Source: Faeciplasma gallinarum (GTDB taxonomy: Bacteria > Bacillota > Clostridia > Oscillospirales > Ruminococcaceae). From it: a stretch of DNA of 64,000 bases. A model generated the notes under the pieces. It searched no databases. It was not told where the DNA came from and saw only the letters and a program-made list of their open reading frames with translations. The stretch covers positions 62,001-126,000 of the forward strand of contig DVIR01000030.1 in assembly GCA_018711085.1 (NCBI GenBank), given 5' to 3'. The translations under genes were made by a program, and so were the position numbers. Shown here piece after piece: positions 1 to 8,857 of the stretch; within the stretch, counting starts at the first letter, position 1; each line of letters starts with the position of its first letter.

Positions 1-692
1 CCTAGGCGTTTAAGTGCGGGGAGGTCAAGCAGGGTGACGCATCCGCGTTTCAGGCTGACGAGTTTTTCCTGCGAAAAGCGTTTAAGCATACGAGCGACGA
101 CTTCTCTTGCGGAGCCGGTGAGGGCAGCTATTTGTTCATGGGTATAGCATATATCGGGGTTTTTTGTGCGGTCATATTCGGAGGTAAGGAACTGAGCGAG
201 GCGTTTATCATAGCCTTTGAAGAGGATTTGCTGCATAGAGAACATGACATTTGAGAAGCGTTGGGCGAGTTTTTCGTACATAAAGCAGCGGACGTAGACG
301 TTTTCGTCGGCGAGTTTTGAGAAGTATGAAGGGCCTATGACCAAAAGGCGGGAGTCAGTTTGGGCGCTGAGGGTTGCGTCGAAGGTTATTACGTTTATGA
401 CGCAGGATGCAGAGAGGACGCAGCTATCGCCCTTATAGAGGCGGAAGAGGGTAATTTCCCTACCTTCTTCGGAGACGATGCTGCTTCTGAGTTCGCCGTC
501 GAGGACGACGATTGCGCCGAGGCAATTTGCACCGGAGCCATGGAGGATTTGGTCTTTACGGAAGGATTGTATTTGGGAGTTTTGAACGATTTGGGTTTTT
601 TCGATTTGAGAAAGGTTATTCCAAAACGGAAGGGTTTTAAGGACGGATTCCTTTTCCATATCGGAGTTTTTGTTATCAAGCGATTTAAGCAC
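1..692 (-). CDS. Crp/Fnr family transcriptional regulator (3' end outside window)
   Basis: About 230 codons are readable from a GTG start at 692, which has AAGAGGGA eight bases upstream. The reading stays open to the window edge, so the last few residues are missing. Residues about 20-130 fit a cyclic-nucleotide-binding-type beta roll (LRSSIVSEEGREITLFRLY). Residues about 185-220 form a Crp-type winged helix (THEQIAALTGSAREVVARML). These proteins sense a small molecule or redox state and bind promoters as dimers. The ligand here cannot be told: no clear Fnr cysteine cluster is seen, although scattered Cys residues are present. An internal ATG at 659 is a less likely start because it lacks an equally good ribosome site. 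Confidence 0.85.
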   Translation of the reverse strand, partial: MLKSLDNKNSDMEKESVLKTLPFWNNLSQIEKTQIVQNSQIQSFRKDQILHGSGANCLGAIVVLDGELRSSIVSEEGREITLFRLYKGDSCVLSASCVINVITFDATLSAQTDSRLLVIGPSYFSKLADENVYVRCFMYEKLAQRFSNVMFSMQQILFKGYDKRLAQFLTSEYDRTKNPDICYTHEQIAALTGSAREVVARMLKRFSQEKLVSLKRGCVTLLDLPALKRL

Positions 693-1188
693 GGTTTAAT
701 CCCTCTTTTCTAAAGATGTTATAGCACAACTTTATGCGATTATGCAAGCGGTCGAGGGTTTATCATTACGGGGCATATGGGGGGGTGGAGCGTTCAGAGG
801 GGTTTGTCGGGCGCCATGGTTTCGGGCGCAGCGCGCGCCGGCGTTCGGGCCGGGCACACAGGCAGGGAGCGCGCCCGTGGGGCGGGGAAGGAAAGTGTCA
901 TTTATCTGCGATGCGTGGCGTGAAAGCGGGGCGCGGCGTGCGGGGCGTGGCCGCCCCGCGTGCCGCGCCTTCCCGCTGCCCCGACTTTTCTGGCGCGCAC
1001 GAGCGCAGCTTCGGCTCTGCACGTGCGCGCCCGGGTTTTCGGCCCGAACGGCGGCGAAAGGGCGCAGCCGCCTGCGTGCGAGCACGCGCTGCGGCGAAGC
1101 CCTTGTCCCCCGCCCCCCTGCGGGGGGCGGGGGACGCGCTGCGCCCGTGGGGACCCGCACAAACCCTCGGCGCCGCACAACCCCCCCA
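693..1188. other. GC-rich intergenic block without a recognisable gene
   Basis: About 500 bases upstream of the Crp-like gene are visibly far richer in G and C than the surrounding genes, with runs such as ggggggcggggg. Several overlapping open frames exist on both strands, as expected in stop-poor GC-rich DNA. None has a convincing ribosome site or familiar protein sequence. I looked for tmRNA, RNase P and SRP RNA signature sequences and saw none. Its origin is unknown; a matching GC-rich stretch lies on the other side of the neighbouring CorB-like gene. Confidence 0.5.
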
Positions 1189-1226
1189 CAAAAAATAAGC
1201 CCCTGCGGGAAATCCCGCAGGGGCTT
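1189..1226 (-). terminator. Rho-independent terminator of the CorB-like gene
   Basis: A perfect 13-bp stem (AAGCCCCTGCGGG / CCCGCAGGGGCTT) with a four-base loop is followed on the minus strand by a T run. It sits about 20 bases beyond the stop codon of the minus-strand gene ending at 1246. Confidence 0.85.
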
Positions 1227-1245
1227 ATAAGTAATAACCTATGTA

Positions 1246-2667
1246 TCAGCCCTCGTCAGACTTGTCGCCTTTCTCGGACTTGTCGGATTTTTCGGATTTG
1301 TCAGCCTTCTCAGACTTCTCGCCTTTGTCCTCGCCGGACTCCTCTTGCGCTTCGCCTTCACCGGCACGCTCGTGTACCTTTACCGTGATCTCGTGCGTCA
1401 TCAGATCGTCAGCCTTCGTAACCGTGATCGTCAGATGCTCGTAGTCGAAACTGTCGCCAACCTCCGGTATCACTCCGGTCTTTTCTATGATCCATCCGTT
1501 TACCGTCGTGACCTCCGTCTCTTCGTCCGGCTCTAAGTTGAAGAACTCAAAGAAATCCTCTATGTTCGCAGAACAACGTACACTGTATAAATCGTCGCCT
1601 AAGGGCGTGAAATCGTCAACCTCTTCGTCGCTCTCGTCCCATATGTCACCGACTATCTCCTCGAGTATGTCCTCCATCGTCACTATTCCCGCCGTCTCGC
1701 CGTATTCGTTCACAACTACTACTATGTGGTTGTGCTCCTTCTGCATGTCCTTGAATAACGCATCTAAGTGCGCCGTCTCAGGTACAAACGTCGGCTGGAA
1801 CATCACGTCGGATAACTTGAACCCCGGCCTTTGATACTTGAGCAAAAAGTCCCTCGCGTAAAGTATGCCCACTATGTTGTCCGTCGTCTCGGAATAAACG
1901 GGTATCCTTGAGTATCCCTCGTTCTCTATGACACTCACTATGTCCTGCGCAGGCGCATCCTCCGAAATCAAAACCATCGCCCTGCGCGGCGTCATTACGT
2001 CCTCCGCAGTCATTCCGTCAAGCTTGAATACGTTCTTGATGTAGGTTATGTCGCTCTGGTCAAGACTTCCTTCGTCCGCACCGGCATCAAGCATGAGCAC
2101 TATGTCCTCCTCCGATACCGGATCCTCCTTCTCGTGCGGGTCTATTCCGAATAAACGCAGTATTCCGTTCGTGGATACCGTCAAAAGCCATATTATCGGC
2201 TTTAATATCGTCGCAAGTCCGGCTATAATGCCGCATACCGCCTCCGATAACTTCTCCTTGTACTTCATCGCCACACGCTTGGGTACAAGCTCGCCCAAAA
2301 CAAGCGTGAAGAACGACAGTATAATCGTGATCAATACTACCGCGGCAGTGTTTATTATCCCCGCCTGCTCCCGGGGAATGTTGAACGCCTCTACTATTGC
2401 GTTCGATAAACCTTCCGCAAAATTGTCCGCAGCAAACGCCGCTCCTAATAATCCCGCAAGCGTGATGACTATCTGTATGGTCGAAAGAAACCTCGTCGGC
2501 TCCTCAATCATCTTCAGCATCGTCTTGGCTTTTTTGTCTCCGTCCTCAGCTCGCGCCTTGACTTTCTTCTCGTTGAGCGATATCACCGCAATCTCTGTCG
2601 CGGCAAAAAACGCATTTAAAAGTATAAGTACAACCTGTAAAATAAGTTGCCCCACCATCTCAGACAT
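1246..2667 (-). CDS. CNNM/CorB (HlyC/CorC) family membrane protein, Mg2+ efflux type
   Basis: A 473-residue protein with the family layout: an N-terminal DUF21 transmembrane domain (about residues 1-190, four hydrophobic segments starting LILQVVLILLNAFFAATE), a CBS pair (about 200-330, with VMTPRRAMVLI and GIVTMEDILEEIVGDIWDE), and a CorC_HlyC transporter-associated domain (about 345-430). CNNM/CorB proteins are Mg2+ exporters or regulators of Mg2+ homeostasis. The start has GGAGG seven bases upstream. The last 40 residues are a charged low-complexity tail in which KSEK/DKSEK units repeat; this is beyond the usual family end and likely cytosolic. It is followed by a strong terminator, so it may end a transcription unit. 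Confidence 0.9.
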   Translation of the reverse strand: MSEMVGQLILQVVLILLNAFFAATEIAVISLNEKKVKARAEDGDKKAKTMLKMIEEPTRFLSTIQIVITLAGLLGAAFAADNFAEGLSNAIVEAFNIPREQAGIINTAAVVLITIILSFFTLVLGELVPKRVAMKYKEKLSEAVCGIIAGLATILKPIIWLLTVSTNGILRLFGIDPHEKEDPVSEEDIVLMLDAGADEGSLDQSDITYIKNVFKLDGMTAEDVMTPRRAMVLISEDAPAQDIVSVIENEGYSRIPVYSETTDNIVGILYARDFLLKYQRPGFKLSDVMFQPTFVPETAHLDALFKDMQKEHNHIVVVVNEYGETAGIVTMEDILEEIVGDIWDESDEEVDDFTPLGDDLYSVRCSANIEDFFEFFNLEPDEETEVTTVNGWIIEKTGVIPEVGDSFDYEHLTITVTKADDLMTHEITVKVHERAGEGEAQEESGEDKGEKSEKADKSEKSDKSEKGDKSDEG

Positions 2668-2733
2668 CTTCTAACCTCCAAAATATTTATGTGTGAATGC
2701 GTAATATGTAACTAACACGGTGTTTCCTGACCG

Positions 2734-3000
2734 CTAATAAAAGCTCGGCTCGCGCGCCCGACATCCGCCTGCGCTGCTCTCGCTCGATGCGCATACCGCC
2801 GCACCTGCTCTCGCTCCGATTCTTAAATCAGCTACTGCCGGCTGCTTAAAATCGCACCAATGGCTTGCAGCCCGGCCGCCACATCTTTTACCGTACGCCT
2901 TCACTTCGGCTGACATGCCGCATGTGCGGCTCGACCGTTTTCCGGAGGCATCCGACGCCCTCTTTAAGGCGCTGCCGCTACTTCGGGGAAGCGGATCCAT
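2734..3000 (-). CDS. Small basic, Cys- and Arg-rich ORF, possibly spurious
   Basis: An 88-codon frame between the Na/Pi transporter and the CorB-like gene, with AAGGAG 11 bases before the ATG. The product (MDPLPRSSGSALKRASDA...) is rich in Arg, Ser, Ala and Gly, has no recognisable domain or membrane segment, and lies in GC-rich DNA where stop codons are rare. It may instead be part of an interspersed repeat or a non-coding GC-rich block like the one at 693-1188. I do not assign a function. Confidence 0.2.
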   Translation of the reverse strand: MDPLPRSSGSALKRASDASGKRSSRTCGMSAEVKAYGKRCGGRAASHWCDFKQPAVADLRIGARAGAAVCASSESSAGGCRAREPSFY

Positions 3001-3053
3001 TAATAAACCAACTCCTTTGACACTTGATAACTTTTATATAGATAACGGGGTCT

Positions 3054-4853
3054 TTAAACCTTCGCAATCTCGCTTAAATATTTTTGCGCATACTCGTCGT
3101 AAAGCTTGTCGTAAAGGGGACTGCCCGACTTTATCTCCCTGAGCGATTCGTGCAGATTCATCCTCTGCTCGTTTCCCTCTAAAACGCACACCGCTATGTT
3201 TGAACAGTGGTCAGACGTCCTCTCAAGATTCGTCAGCAGGTCTGACCATATGAATCCCGCCTCAACCGTGCACTCGCCGTTCTTCAAACGCACAATGTGG
3301 CTGTCCCTTAGCGCCATGCGTAGCCTGTCTATTACCTGCTCTAAAGGCTCTACCTTTCTCGCGGTAGCCATGTCGTTGTTTACAAACGCCTCAAGCGTGG
3401 TGTCGAGTATCTCCTTGAGCGCATTGCAAAGCACGCCTATTTCCTTCTTCGCCTTGTCGGAAAGCTCTATCCTCTTGCCGTGAAGCTCCTCCACCGACTC
3501 GAGCACGTTCACGCTGTGATCCGATATCCTCTCGTAGTCGCCTATGGCTTTTAACTGCTTTGAAATCTCCGCGCCGTCCTCGTCGCTCACCTGATAGTGG
3601 GAAATCTTCGTCAAAAACGTTCCCACAACGTCCTCGTAACGGTCGGTGTCCGACTCAAGCTTCCTTATCTTTTGAGCCGTCTCCTCACTGTAGCTTCCGC
3701 TTGTGAGCAAATCAAGGCTCAGCTCAAATCCCGTGACAGCGTCCTGCGCCATTCTGCAAACGAGCTTGTTGCTCTCGGCAAGCGCTATCGTGGGCGTGGC
3801 CAAAAGCCTGTCGTCGAGGTCTATAACCTGCGCGGTGTCCTTGCCGTCCGGTACAATCTTGTAGGCAAGCTTCTCCAAAAGTGAAGAGCAGGGCAGAAGT
3901 ATCGCCGTGCATATCACGTTGAACGCGGAATGAGCAACCGCTATTCCGACATATGACGCCGTCTCATCGAGTATCGCGGGATGCAGTATCGCCTTTACAA
4001 GGCAGAATACCGTCAGGCATATGATCGTTCCTATTACGTTAAAGGACAAATGCACTACCGCCGCTCTCTTTGCGTTCTTGTTCGTTCCGAAGCTCGACAA
4101 AAGCGCGGTGACGCATGTTCCTATGTTCTGTCCCATGATTATCGGTATCGCGGACGCATAGCTGACCGCACCTGTGGCGGAAAGCGCCTGAAGTATTCCC
4201 ACCGACGCGGAGCTTGACTGTATGATAGCAGTCAAAATCATTCCCGCAAGCACTCCGAGTATGGGGTTGTTGAACATCAAAAATGCATTCTGGAACGCAG
4301 GCACGTTCGCAAGTCCGCTGACGGCAGCCGACATGGTGTCCATTCCGAACATCAGCGTCGTGAAGCCCAAAAGAATCGATCCGACGTCCTTTTTCTTGCT
4401 CGACTTCGAGAACATCATAAGCCCCGTTCCGATAAGAGCAAGTATCGGGGTAAACGTCGTCGGCTTTAAAAACGTCATGAACAAATTGTCGCTCGATATT
4501 CCGCCGAGGCTGAGTATCCACGCCGTAACCGTGGTGCCTATGTTCGCGCCCATGATTACGCCTATCGACTGTTTCAAGGTCATGATCCTTGAGTTTACAA
4601 AGCCGACTACCATTACTGTCGTGGCAGATGAGCTTTGTATCACCGCCGTGACTCCGAGTCCGGTCAGAAAGCCCTTTATCTTGCTGTTTGTCAGCTTGCC
4701 TAAAAGGGCTTTAAGGCTGTTTCCGGCACGCCTCTCAAGTCCGTCGCCCATCACGCTCATTCCGAACAAAAACAGACACAGTCCGCCTATGAGCGTCAGC
4801 CAGTTAAAGTTTTCGGTACCCAAACCGAAGCTGAATATCTGGTCAGCAGTCAT
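3054..4853 (-). CDS. Na/Pi cotransporter family protein with PhoU-like C-terminal domain
   Basis: 599 residues. The N-terminal half (about 15-330) contains two inverted Na_Pi_cotrans repeats, each with the signature QSSSA (TAVIQSSSATTVMVVGF and AIIQSSSASVGILQAL). The C-terminal part (about 360-560) is helical and PhoU-like. The family imports phosphate (or related anions) with sodium across the cytoplasmic membrane, and the PhoU-like part is thought to regulate it. The ATG has GGGAGATT upstream. The start is 13 bases from the stop of the DUF368 gene, so the two are very likely cotranscribed. Confidence 0.9.
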   Translation of the reverse strand: MTADQIFSFGLGTENFNWLTLIGGLCLFLFGMSVMGDGLERRAGNSLKALLGKLTNSKIKGFLTGLGVTAVIQSSSATTVMVVGFVNSRIMTLKQSIGVIMGANIGTTVTAWILSLGGISSDNLFMTFLKPTTFTPILALIGTGLMMFSKSSKKKDVGSILLGFTTLMFGMDTMSAAVSGLANVPAFQNAFLMFNNPILGVLAGMILTAIIQSSSASVGILQALSATGAVSYASAIPIIMGQNIGTCVTALLSSFGTNKNAKRAAVVHLSFNVIGTIICLTVFCLVKAILHPAILDETASYVGIAVAHSAFNVICTAILLPCSSLLEKLAYKIVPDGKDTAQVIDLDDRLLATPTIALAESNKLVCRMAQDAVTGFELSLDLLTSGSYSEETAQKIRKLESDTDRYEDVVGTFLTKISHYQVSDEDGAEISKQLKAIGDYERISDHSVNVLESVEELHGKRIELSDKAKKEIGVLCNALKEILDTTLEAFVNNDMATARKVEPLEQVIDRLRMALRDSHIVRLKNGECTVEAGFIWSDLLTNLERTSDHCSNIAVCVLEGNEQRMNLHESLREIKSGSPLYDKLYDEYAQKYLSEIAKV

Positions 4854-4866
4854 ATTCTAATCTCCC

Positions 4867-5835
4867 TTATTTTTCCGTCCTTTTTTTGAGCTCGTCGCAT
4901 GCCCTTGAAAGCAAAAACGAAACGACAGCTCCCACTACTATAAACCCTAACCCCGCCAACAACTCTCCCGCAGAGCCGAAATCGCTCCTCGAGGGGAAAA
5001 TCATCAGCGCTGTAGCACACACTATTCCCAACACGCAGTGGGAAACAATTGCGTACTGCTTTTTATATGCAAACCCTACAGCCCTCGAAAGAAGCAGAAC
5101 GCATCCCGCCATTCCGAGCGCCATCGGTATAAGCACCGTAAAATCAATTCTTGAAATGCCCGCAAGCATCGGCTCATACAGCCCGAAGAACAAAAGCAGC
5201 GTAGAAGAGCTGAGTCCCGGAACTATAAAGCTCAAACCCCAGAGCACTCCGCACAAAACAAAGCCCCAAAAGTCCGCTCCGACCGTGATGTTCCATGTGG
5301 AACGAAAAAGCCACAAGAGCACAATCATCGCCGCAAATCCTATGATCATCGCAGCTATGGAACTGCCTTTTCTGCCCTTTTCACCGGCATCGCGCCAAAG
5401 CTCCGGAAACGTTCCTATTATAAAGCCTATGAACGCGCAGGTGACAAGGCTTGTGTTTTTCTCAAGCAGCACCGCCGCTATTCCTGACAGCCCGACAAAG
5501 CCTGCTCCCACCCCCGCAAAGAAGGTTAAAAGCATCAGCCCGTACTTTTTGAGTCCGGCCTTTACGTGATACACCGTCTCTATCACCGGACGGTACATTC
5601 CGAACGCCACGCAAAGCGTTCCTCCGCTTATTCCCGGGAGTATCGCGCCGAAGCCGACTACTATTCCCTGTATGAAGTACAAAATATACAAAAAAACTTT
5701 GTTCTTTGACCGTTTGGACTGCCTGTTTTCAACGTCCCCGCCGGACACGTTTGCACCTTTGCTTTCACCCGGCACGCCCGCGCCGGTGTCTTTTTCAAAC
5801 GGTCTTTGGTTGATGTTGTCGCTGCCTGTGACCAT
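4867..5835 (-). CDS. DUF368 protein, PopT-type polyprenyl-phosphate transporter
   Basis: 322 residues: a hydrophilic N-terminal extension of about 45 residues, then a DUF368 membrane domain with about eight hydrophobic segments and the family's paired Gly-Pro motifs (VVGFGAILPGISGGTL near 60 and GLSFIVPGLSSSTLLL near 205). DUF368 proteins (PopT) have been shown genetically to return undecaprenyl phosphate across the membrane for cell-wall synthesis; the role here is by family. Start ATG with AAGGAG four bases before GCGC. The long charged N-terminus is unusual; a later start is possible but has no comparable ribosome site. It lies directly upstream of the Na/Pi gene. A parS-like sequence falls inside it at 5289-5304. 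Confidence 0.8.
   Translation of the reverse strand: MVTGSDNINQRPFEKDTGAGVPGESKGANVSGGDVENRQSKRSKNKVFLYILYFIQGIVVGFGAILPGISGGTLCVAFGMYRPVIETVYHVKAGLKKYGLMLLTFFAGVGAGFVGLSGIAAVLLEKNTSLVTCAFIGFIIGTFPELWRDAGEKGRKGSSIAAMIIGFAAMIVLLWLFRSTWNITVGADFWGFVLCGVLWGLSFIVPGLSSSTLLLFFGLYEPMLAGISRIDFTVLIPMALGMAGCVLLLSRAVGFAYKKQYAIVSHCVLGIVCATALMIFPSRSDFGSAGELLAGLGFIVVGAVVSFLLSRACDELKKRTEK
5289..5304. other. Weak parS-like site inside the DUF368 gene
   Basis: TGTTCCATGTGGAACG keeps both arms of the parS palindrome but has T for C at the centre and G at the last position. It lies about 41 kb from the soj/spo0J genes. It could be coincidental within coding DNA. Confidence 0.3.
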
Positions 5836-6085
5836 GCGCCTTCTCCTTTATACATAAAAACAACCGCCTCGGGTGAAACCCTTTGCGCAAACACCCCTCG
5901 GGCGGCCATGCATCGCCAAAGCCGCTTTAAGCATCTGAAAAACTCCATATATAACACAAGGGTGCGCCGCGCACCTTTTTTCCGATACGCGTCTACACTG
6001 CACCCATTATGTCATATTTATGATAGCATAAAAGCGGCTAAGAAACGGTAAAGATTTATCTGCCGGCTTTTCCGCCCGTCAAAGT

Positions 6086-6763
6086 CTACTTGTTAATCCA
6101 GTTATTGAGCTTGACTATGTCCTCTCTCGAGCCGGAGAGGAAGAGTATGTCGTCTGCTCTGAACACATAGTCCGGTCTCACAACCTCTATCACCTTGCCG
6201 TTGTTTTCTATGGCGATGATGTTCAGGTTAAACCTTGAGCGCAGATTTACCTCCACGACGGTTTTGTTTATCATCTGCGCCGGAACGTGCATTTTTGTTA
6301 TGTTTATCTGCTCGCTGAGCTGCACGACGTCGAGCATCCTCGATATCTCAAGCCTGTTCGCAAGGCGTATTGCCATGTCCCGCTCGGGATACACGACCTC
6401 CGCGCCGAGCTTTTCAAGTATCACTCCGTGCTCTGCGCTTGTCGCCTTTGCTATCACCTTCGGGATGTTCATGGACACTAAGTTTAAGGTTGTCATGATG
6501 GATGTGTCTATGTGCTCGCCTATGCACACCACAGCCACGTCGCAGTTTTGTATTCCGGTGTCCAAAAGCGCCTTCTTTTCAAGGCTTGTCAGCACGTATG
6601 CGTTGTCGGTGTAGTCGCGCATGCTGCGAACCTTATCCTCGTCGCCGTCGAGCACCACAAGGTCGCATCCCGACTTTGCAAGCTCGGAGGCAAGCGCATA
6701 CCCGAACCGTCCCAGCCCCACTATGCCGTAGGACATCCTCTCAGATTTGCCTTTGTTAAACAT
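6086..6763 (-). CDS. ktrA: K+ uptake regulatory subunit KtrA/TrkA
   Basis: 225 residues with an RCK_N Rossmann domain (GIVGLGRFG at 13-21, then an acidic LVVLDGD nucleotide-ribose site) and an RCK_C domain (about 140-225). KtrA forms an octameric cytosolic ring that gates the KtrB channel in response to ATP/ADP and c-di-AMP (family knowledge). AGGAGAAAATAT precedes the ATG. It lies 46 bases after ktrB in the same operon. The C-terminus is complete (ends LNNWINK). Confidence 0.9.
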   Translation of the reverse strand: MFNKGKSERMSYGIVGLGRFGYALASELAKSGCDLVVLDGDEDKVRSMRDYTDNAYVLTSLEKKALLDTGIQNCDVAVVCIGEHIDTSIMTTLNLVSMNIPKVIAKATSAEHGVILEKLGAEVVYPERDMAIRLANRLEISRMLDVVQLSEQINITKMHVPAQMINKTVVEVNLRSRFNLNIIAIENNGKVIEVVRPDYVFRADDILFLSGSREDIVKLNNWINK

Positions 6764-6809
6764 ATATTTTCTCCTGTTCTTTTTCCTGCGGCTTTTTTGC
6801 CGCGGTAAA

Positions 6810-8123
6810 TCATCCTATAGCTATGTTGCCCTCCGGGAATCTCACGCGCTCGCCCCTTGAGAAATACCAAAGCGACGCCACTGTCAGCGGTCCCAGCCTT
6901 CCTATGTACATTATAAAGATGGACAAGAGCTTCGAGCCTACGCTAAGACCGGTGGTTATTCCGGTTGAAAGGCCGACGGTTCCGAACGCGCTCGTCACTT
7001 CAAAGAGCGCATCCACAAGCCTTATATCGGCGCCCTGCTCCATGACTATCATAAGGTATGTTCCCGTCACGACTACGCTGAGCGCCAGCAGCGTTATGAC
7101 CGCAGCCTTTTTGAACGCATCCTTGGGGATGGAGTACCGGAACGCCTTTTCCGACTTGTTTGTTGCGGCGGACTTCACGCCCTGAAGCAGCACAAAGAGC
7201 GTGCTCGTCTTGATACCGCCTCCGGTCGATCCGGGAGACGCTCCGACAAACATAAGGCATATCAGCACCAAAAGTCCCGCGTTTGAGAACTCGCCGAGCG
7301 GGTATGTTGAAAATCCCGCCGTCCTCGCCGACACGCTGTGGAAGAACGCTCCGAGCCATGTCACGTCCTCGGTGAGCTTTATGAGGATGGTTCCGCTCAC
7401 TATGAGCGCCGCGCTGACCGTTATGACCACCTTAGCGTGCATGGAGTACTTTTTAAAGTGGAATTTTTTCGTCCACATCTCGCGGATTACAAGAAAACCT
7501 ATACCTCCGAAGATGATAAGCCCGCACGTAACAAGGTTCAGCATCACGTTGTCGCGGTAGGGTATGAGGTTTTGCAAATTGCCCAAAATGTCGAAGCCGG
7601 AGTTGTTAAACGCAGCCACCGAGTGGAAAAGGCTTATTCCTATGGCCCTGCCCACGGGGTAGTCCTGCACAAACACCGTAAAGCTCAGAGCCGCCCCTAT
7701 TAACTCTATTATCACGGTGGTGATAAATATGCTTTTTACAAAGTTTACTATGCCTTTTCCGGAGTCGAGGTTTACCGCCTCTTTTATGACGTTTCGGCTC
7801 TTTAAGTCCATTCTCTTGCCCATGGCAAGTATTATTCCCGCGCCTATGGTTGTGACGCCCAGTCCTCCGACCTGTATCAGGGCGGCAAGTATGAACTGCC
7901 CCAAGGGCGTAAAGGTATCTCCGGCGTCCACGGCTATAAGTCCGGTGACGCATACGGCGCTTGTCGATGTGTAGAGTGCGTCTATGTACTCAAGCTCCAC
8001 GCCGTCCTTGACGCTGAACGGCATTATCAGCAGCACCGAGCCTAAAAGTATCGTCAGCGCAAAGCCTATGGCGATAATTCTCACGGGCGTCAATCTTTTA
8101 AACGCTACGCTCAAAAAATTCAT
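6810..8123 (-). CDS. ktrB: K+ uptake channel subunit KtrB/TrkH
   Basis: 437 residues with repeated membrane-pore-membrane units and the selectivity-filter-like Gly motifs (CVTGLIAVD, NNSGFDILG, TAGFSTYPLG, FGTVGLSTG). KtrB translocates K+ (usually Na+-dependent) and pairs with KtrA. Its ATG overlaps the stop of the response-regulator gene (ATGA), so translation is probably coupled. The ending RVRFPEGNIAIG is typical of the family. Confidence 0.92.
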   Translation of the reverse strand: MNFLSVAFKRLTPVRIIAIGFALTILLGSVLLIMPFSVKDGVELEYIDALYTSTSAVCVTGLIAVDAGDTFTPLGQFILAALIQVGGLGVTTIGAGIILAMGKRMDLKSRNVIKEAVNLDSGKGIVNFVKSIFITTVIIELIGAALSFTVFVQDYPVGRAIGISLFHSVAAFNNSGFDILGNLQNLIPYRDNVMLNLVTCGLIIFGGIGFLVIREMWTKKFHFKKYSMHAKVVITVSAALIVSGTILIKLTEDVTWLGAFFHSVSARTAGFSTYPLGEFSNAGLLVLICLMFVGASPGSTGGGIKTSTLFVLLQGVKSAATNKSEKAFRYSIPKDAFKKAAVITLLALSVVVTGTYLMIVMEQGADIRLVDALFEVTSAFGTVGLSTGITTGLSVGSKLLSIFIMYIGRLGPLTVASLWYFSRGERVRFPEGNIAIG

Positions 8124-8857
8124 TGAAGTTCTCTTTCCCCGTTCATTCGGTAACCCACGCCAAGCTCGTTTATTATGTAGTTGCCCTCGCCGGGCTTCGC
8201 ACCGAGCTTTTTGCGGATGTTAGCCATGTTTACCTGAAGCTTTTTGACGCTGCCCTCGTCGGGATAGCCCCAGATTGCTTTTATTATGGATGTATATGTC
8301 ATCATTTTGCCTGCGTGTTCCGACAAGAACGCCAAAATGTTATATTCTGTCTGTGTGAGTCTGACCTCCTGCCTGCCTATGAACGCCTGACGCGCGTCGT
8401 AGTCTATCACCAAGTCGCCCAGCACAAACTTTCCGCCGGGGAGCTTTCCCGAATCGGAGCTGTGGCGGTTGTTTCGGAGCGCGGTGCGAACCCTTGCCAA
8501 AAGCTCCGCCGACCCGAACGGCTTTGTCACGTAGTCGTTTGCGCCCGCATCGAGGGCGTCGACCTTGTCCTTTTCGTCAGACCTTGCCGAAAGGACTATT
8601 ATAGGCGTGAGGGAGTCCTTTCTCACCTCGTGCAAAAAGCACATGCCGTCCTTGTCGGGAAGCCCCAAGTCCAAAATTATCAGGTCGGGCAGGTGAGAGC
8701 TGTAAAGCGACTCCGCCATGGAGCACGTCTGCGCGACTATCACGTGGTAATCGGACGTCTCGAGTATTGTCGAGACGAGGTTTCGTATGTTCGCGTCGTC
8801 CTCCACAAGGAGTATTTTATACTTGTTGTTGGTTTTATTGTTGGTAGAGCTGACCAT
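8120..8857 (-). CDS. OmpR/KdpE-type response regulator
   Basis: 245 residues from the ATG at 8857, which has GGAGG nine bases upstream; a TTG one codon earlier is less likely. The receiver domain (about 14-125) has the acidic pair ED-D, phosphoacceptor Asp63 (LIILDLGLPD) and the conserved Lys (YVTKPFG). The C-terminus (about 145-240) is a winged helix ending GVGYRMNGE. The order kinase-regulator-ktrB-ktrA implies that it controls K+ uptake. It overlaps the end of the kinase gene by 23 bases and the ktrB start by 4. Confidence 0.9.
   Translation of the reverse strand: MVSSTNNKTNNKYKILLVEDDANIRNLVSTILETSDYHVIVAQTCSMAESLYSSHLPDLIILDLGLPDKDGMCFLHEVRKDSLTPIIVLSARSDEKDKVDALDAGANDYVTKPFGSAELLARVRTALRNNRHSSDSGKLPGGKFVLGDLVIDYDARQAFIGRQEVRLTQTEYNILAFLSEHAGKMMTYTSIIKAIWGYPDEGSVKKLQVNMANIRKKLGAKPGEGNYIINELGVGYRMNGERELQ

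Noticed and set aside
693..1188. tmRNA, RNase P RNA or SRP RNA gene
   Set aside because: None of the conserved core sequences of these RNAs could be found.
734..1388. Several overlapping open frames in the GC-rich block
   Set aside because: No ribosome sites, no conserved features, and frames of similar length on both strands, as expected in GC-rich DNA.
5950..6000. Terminator GGGTGCGC/GCGCACC with a T run on the plus strand
   Set aside because: No plus-strand gene precedes it and the T run is on the wrong side for ktrA; possible but unsupported.
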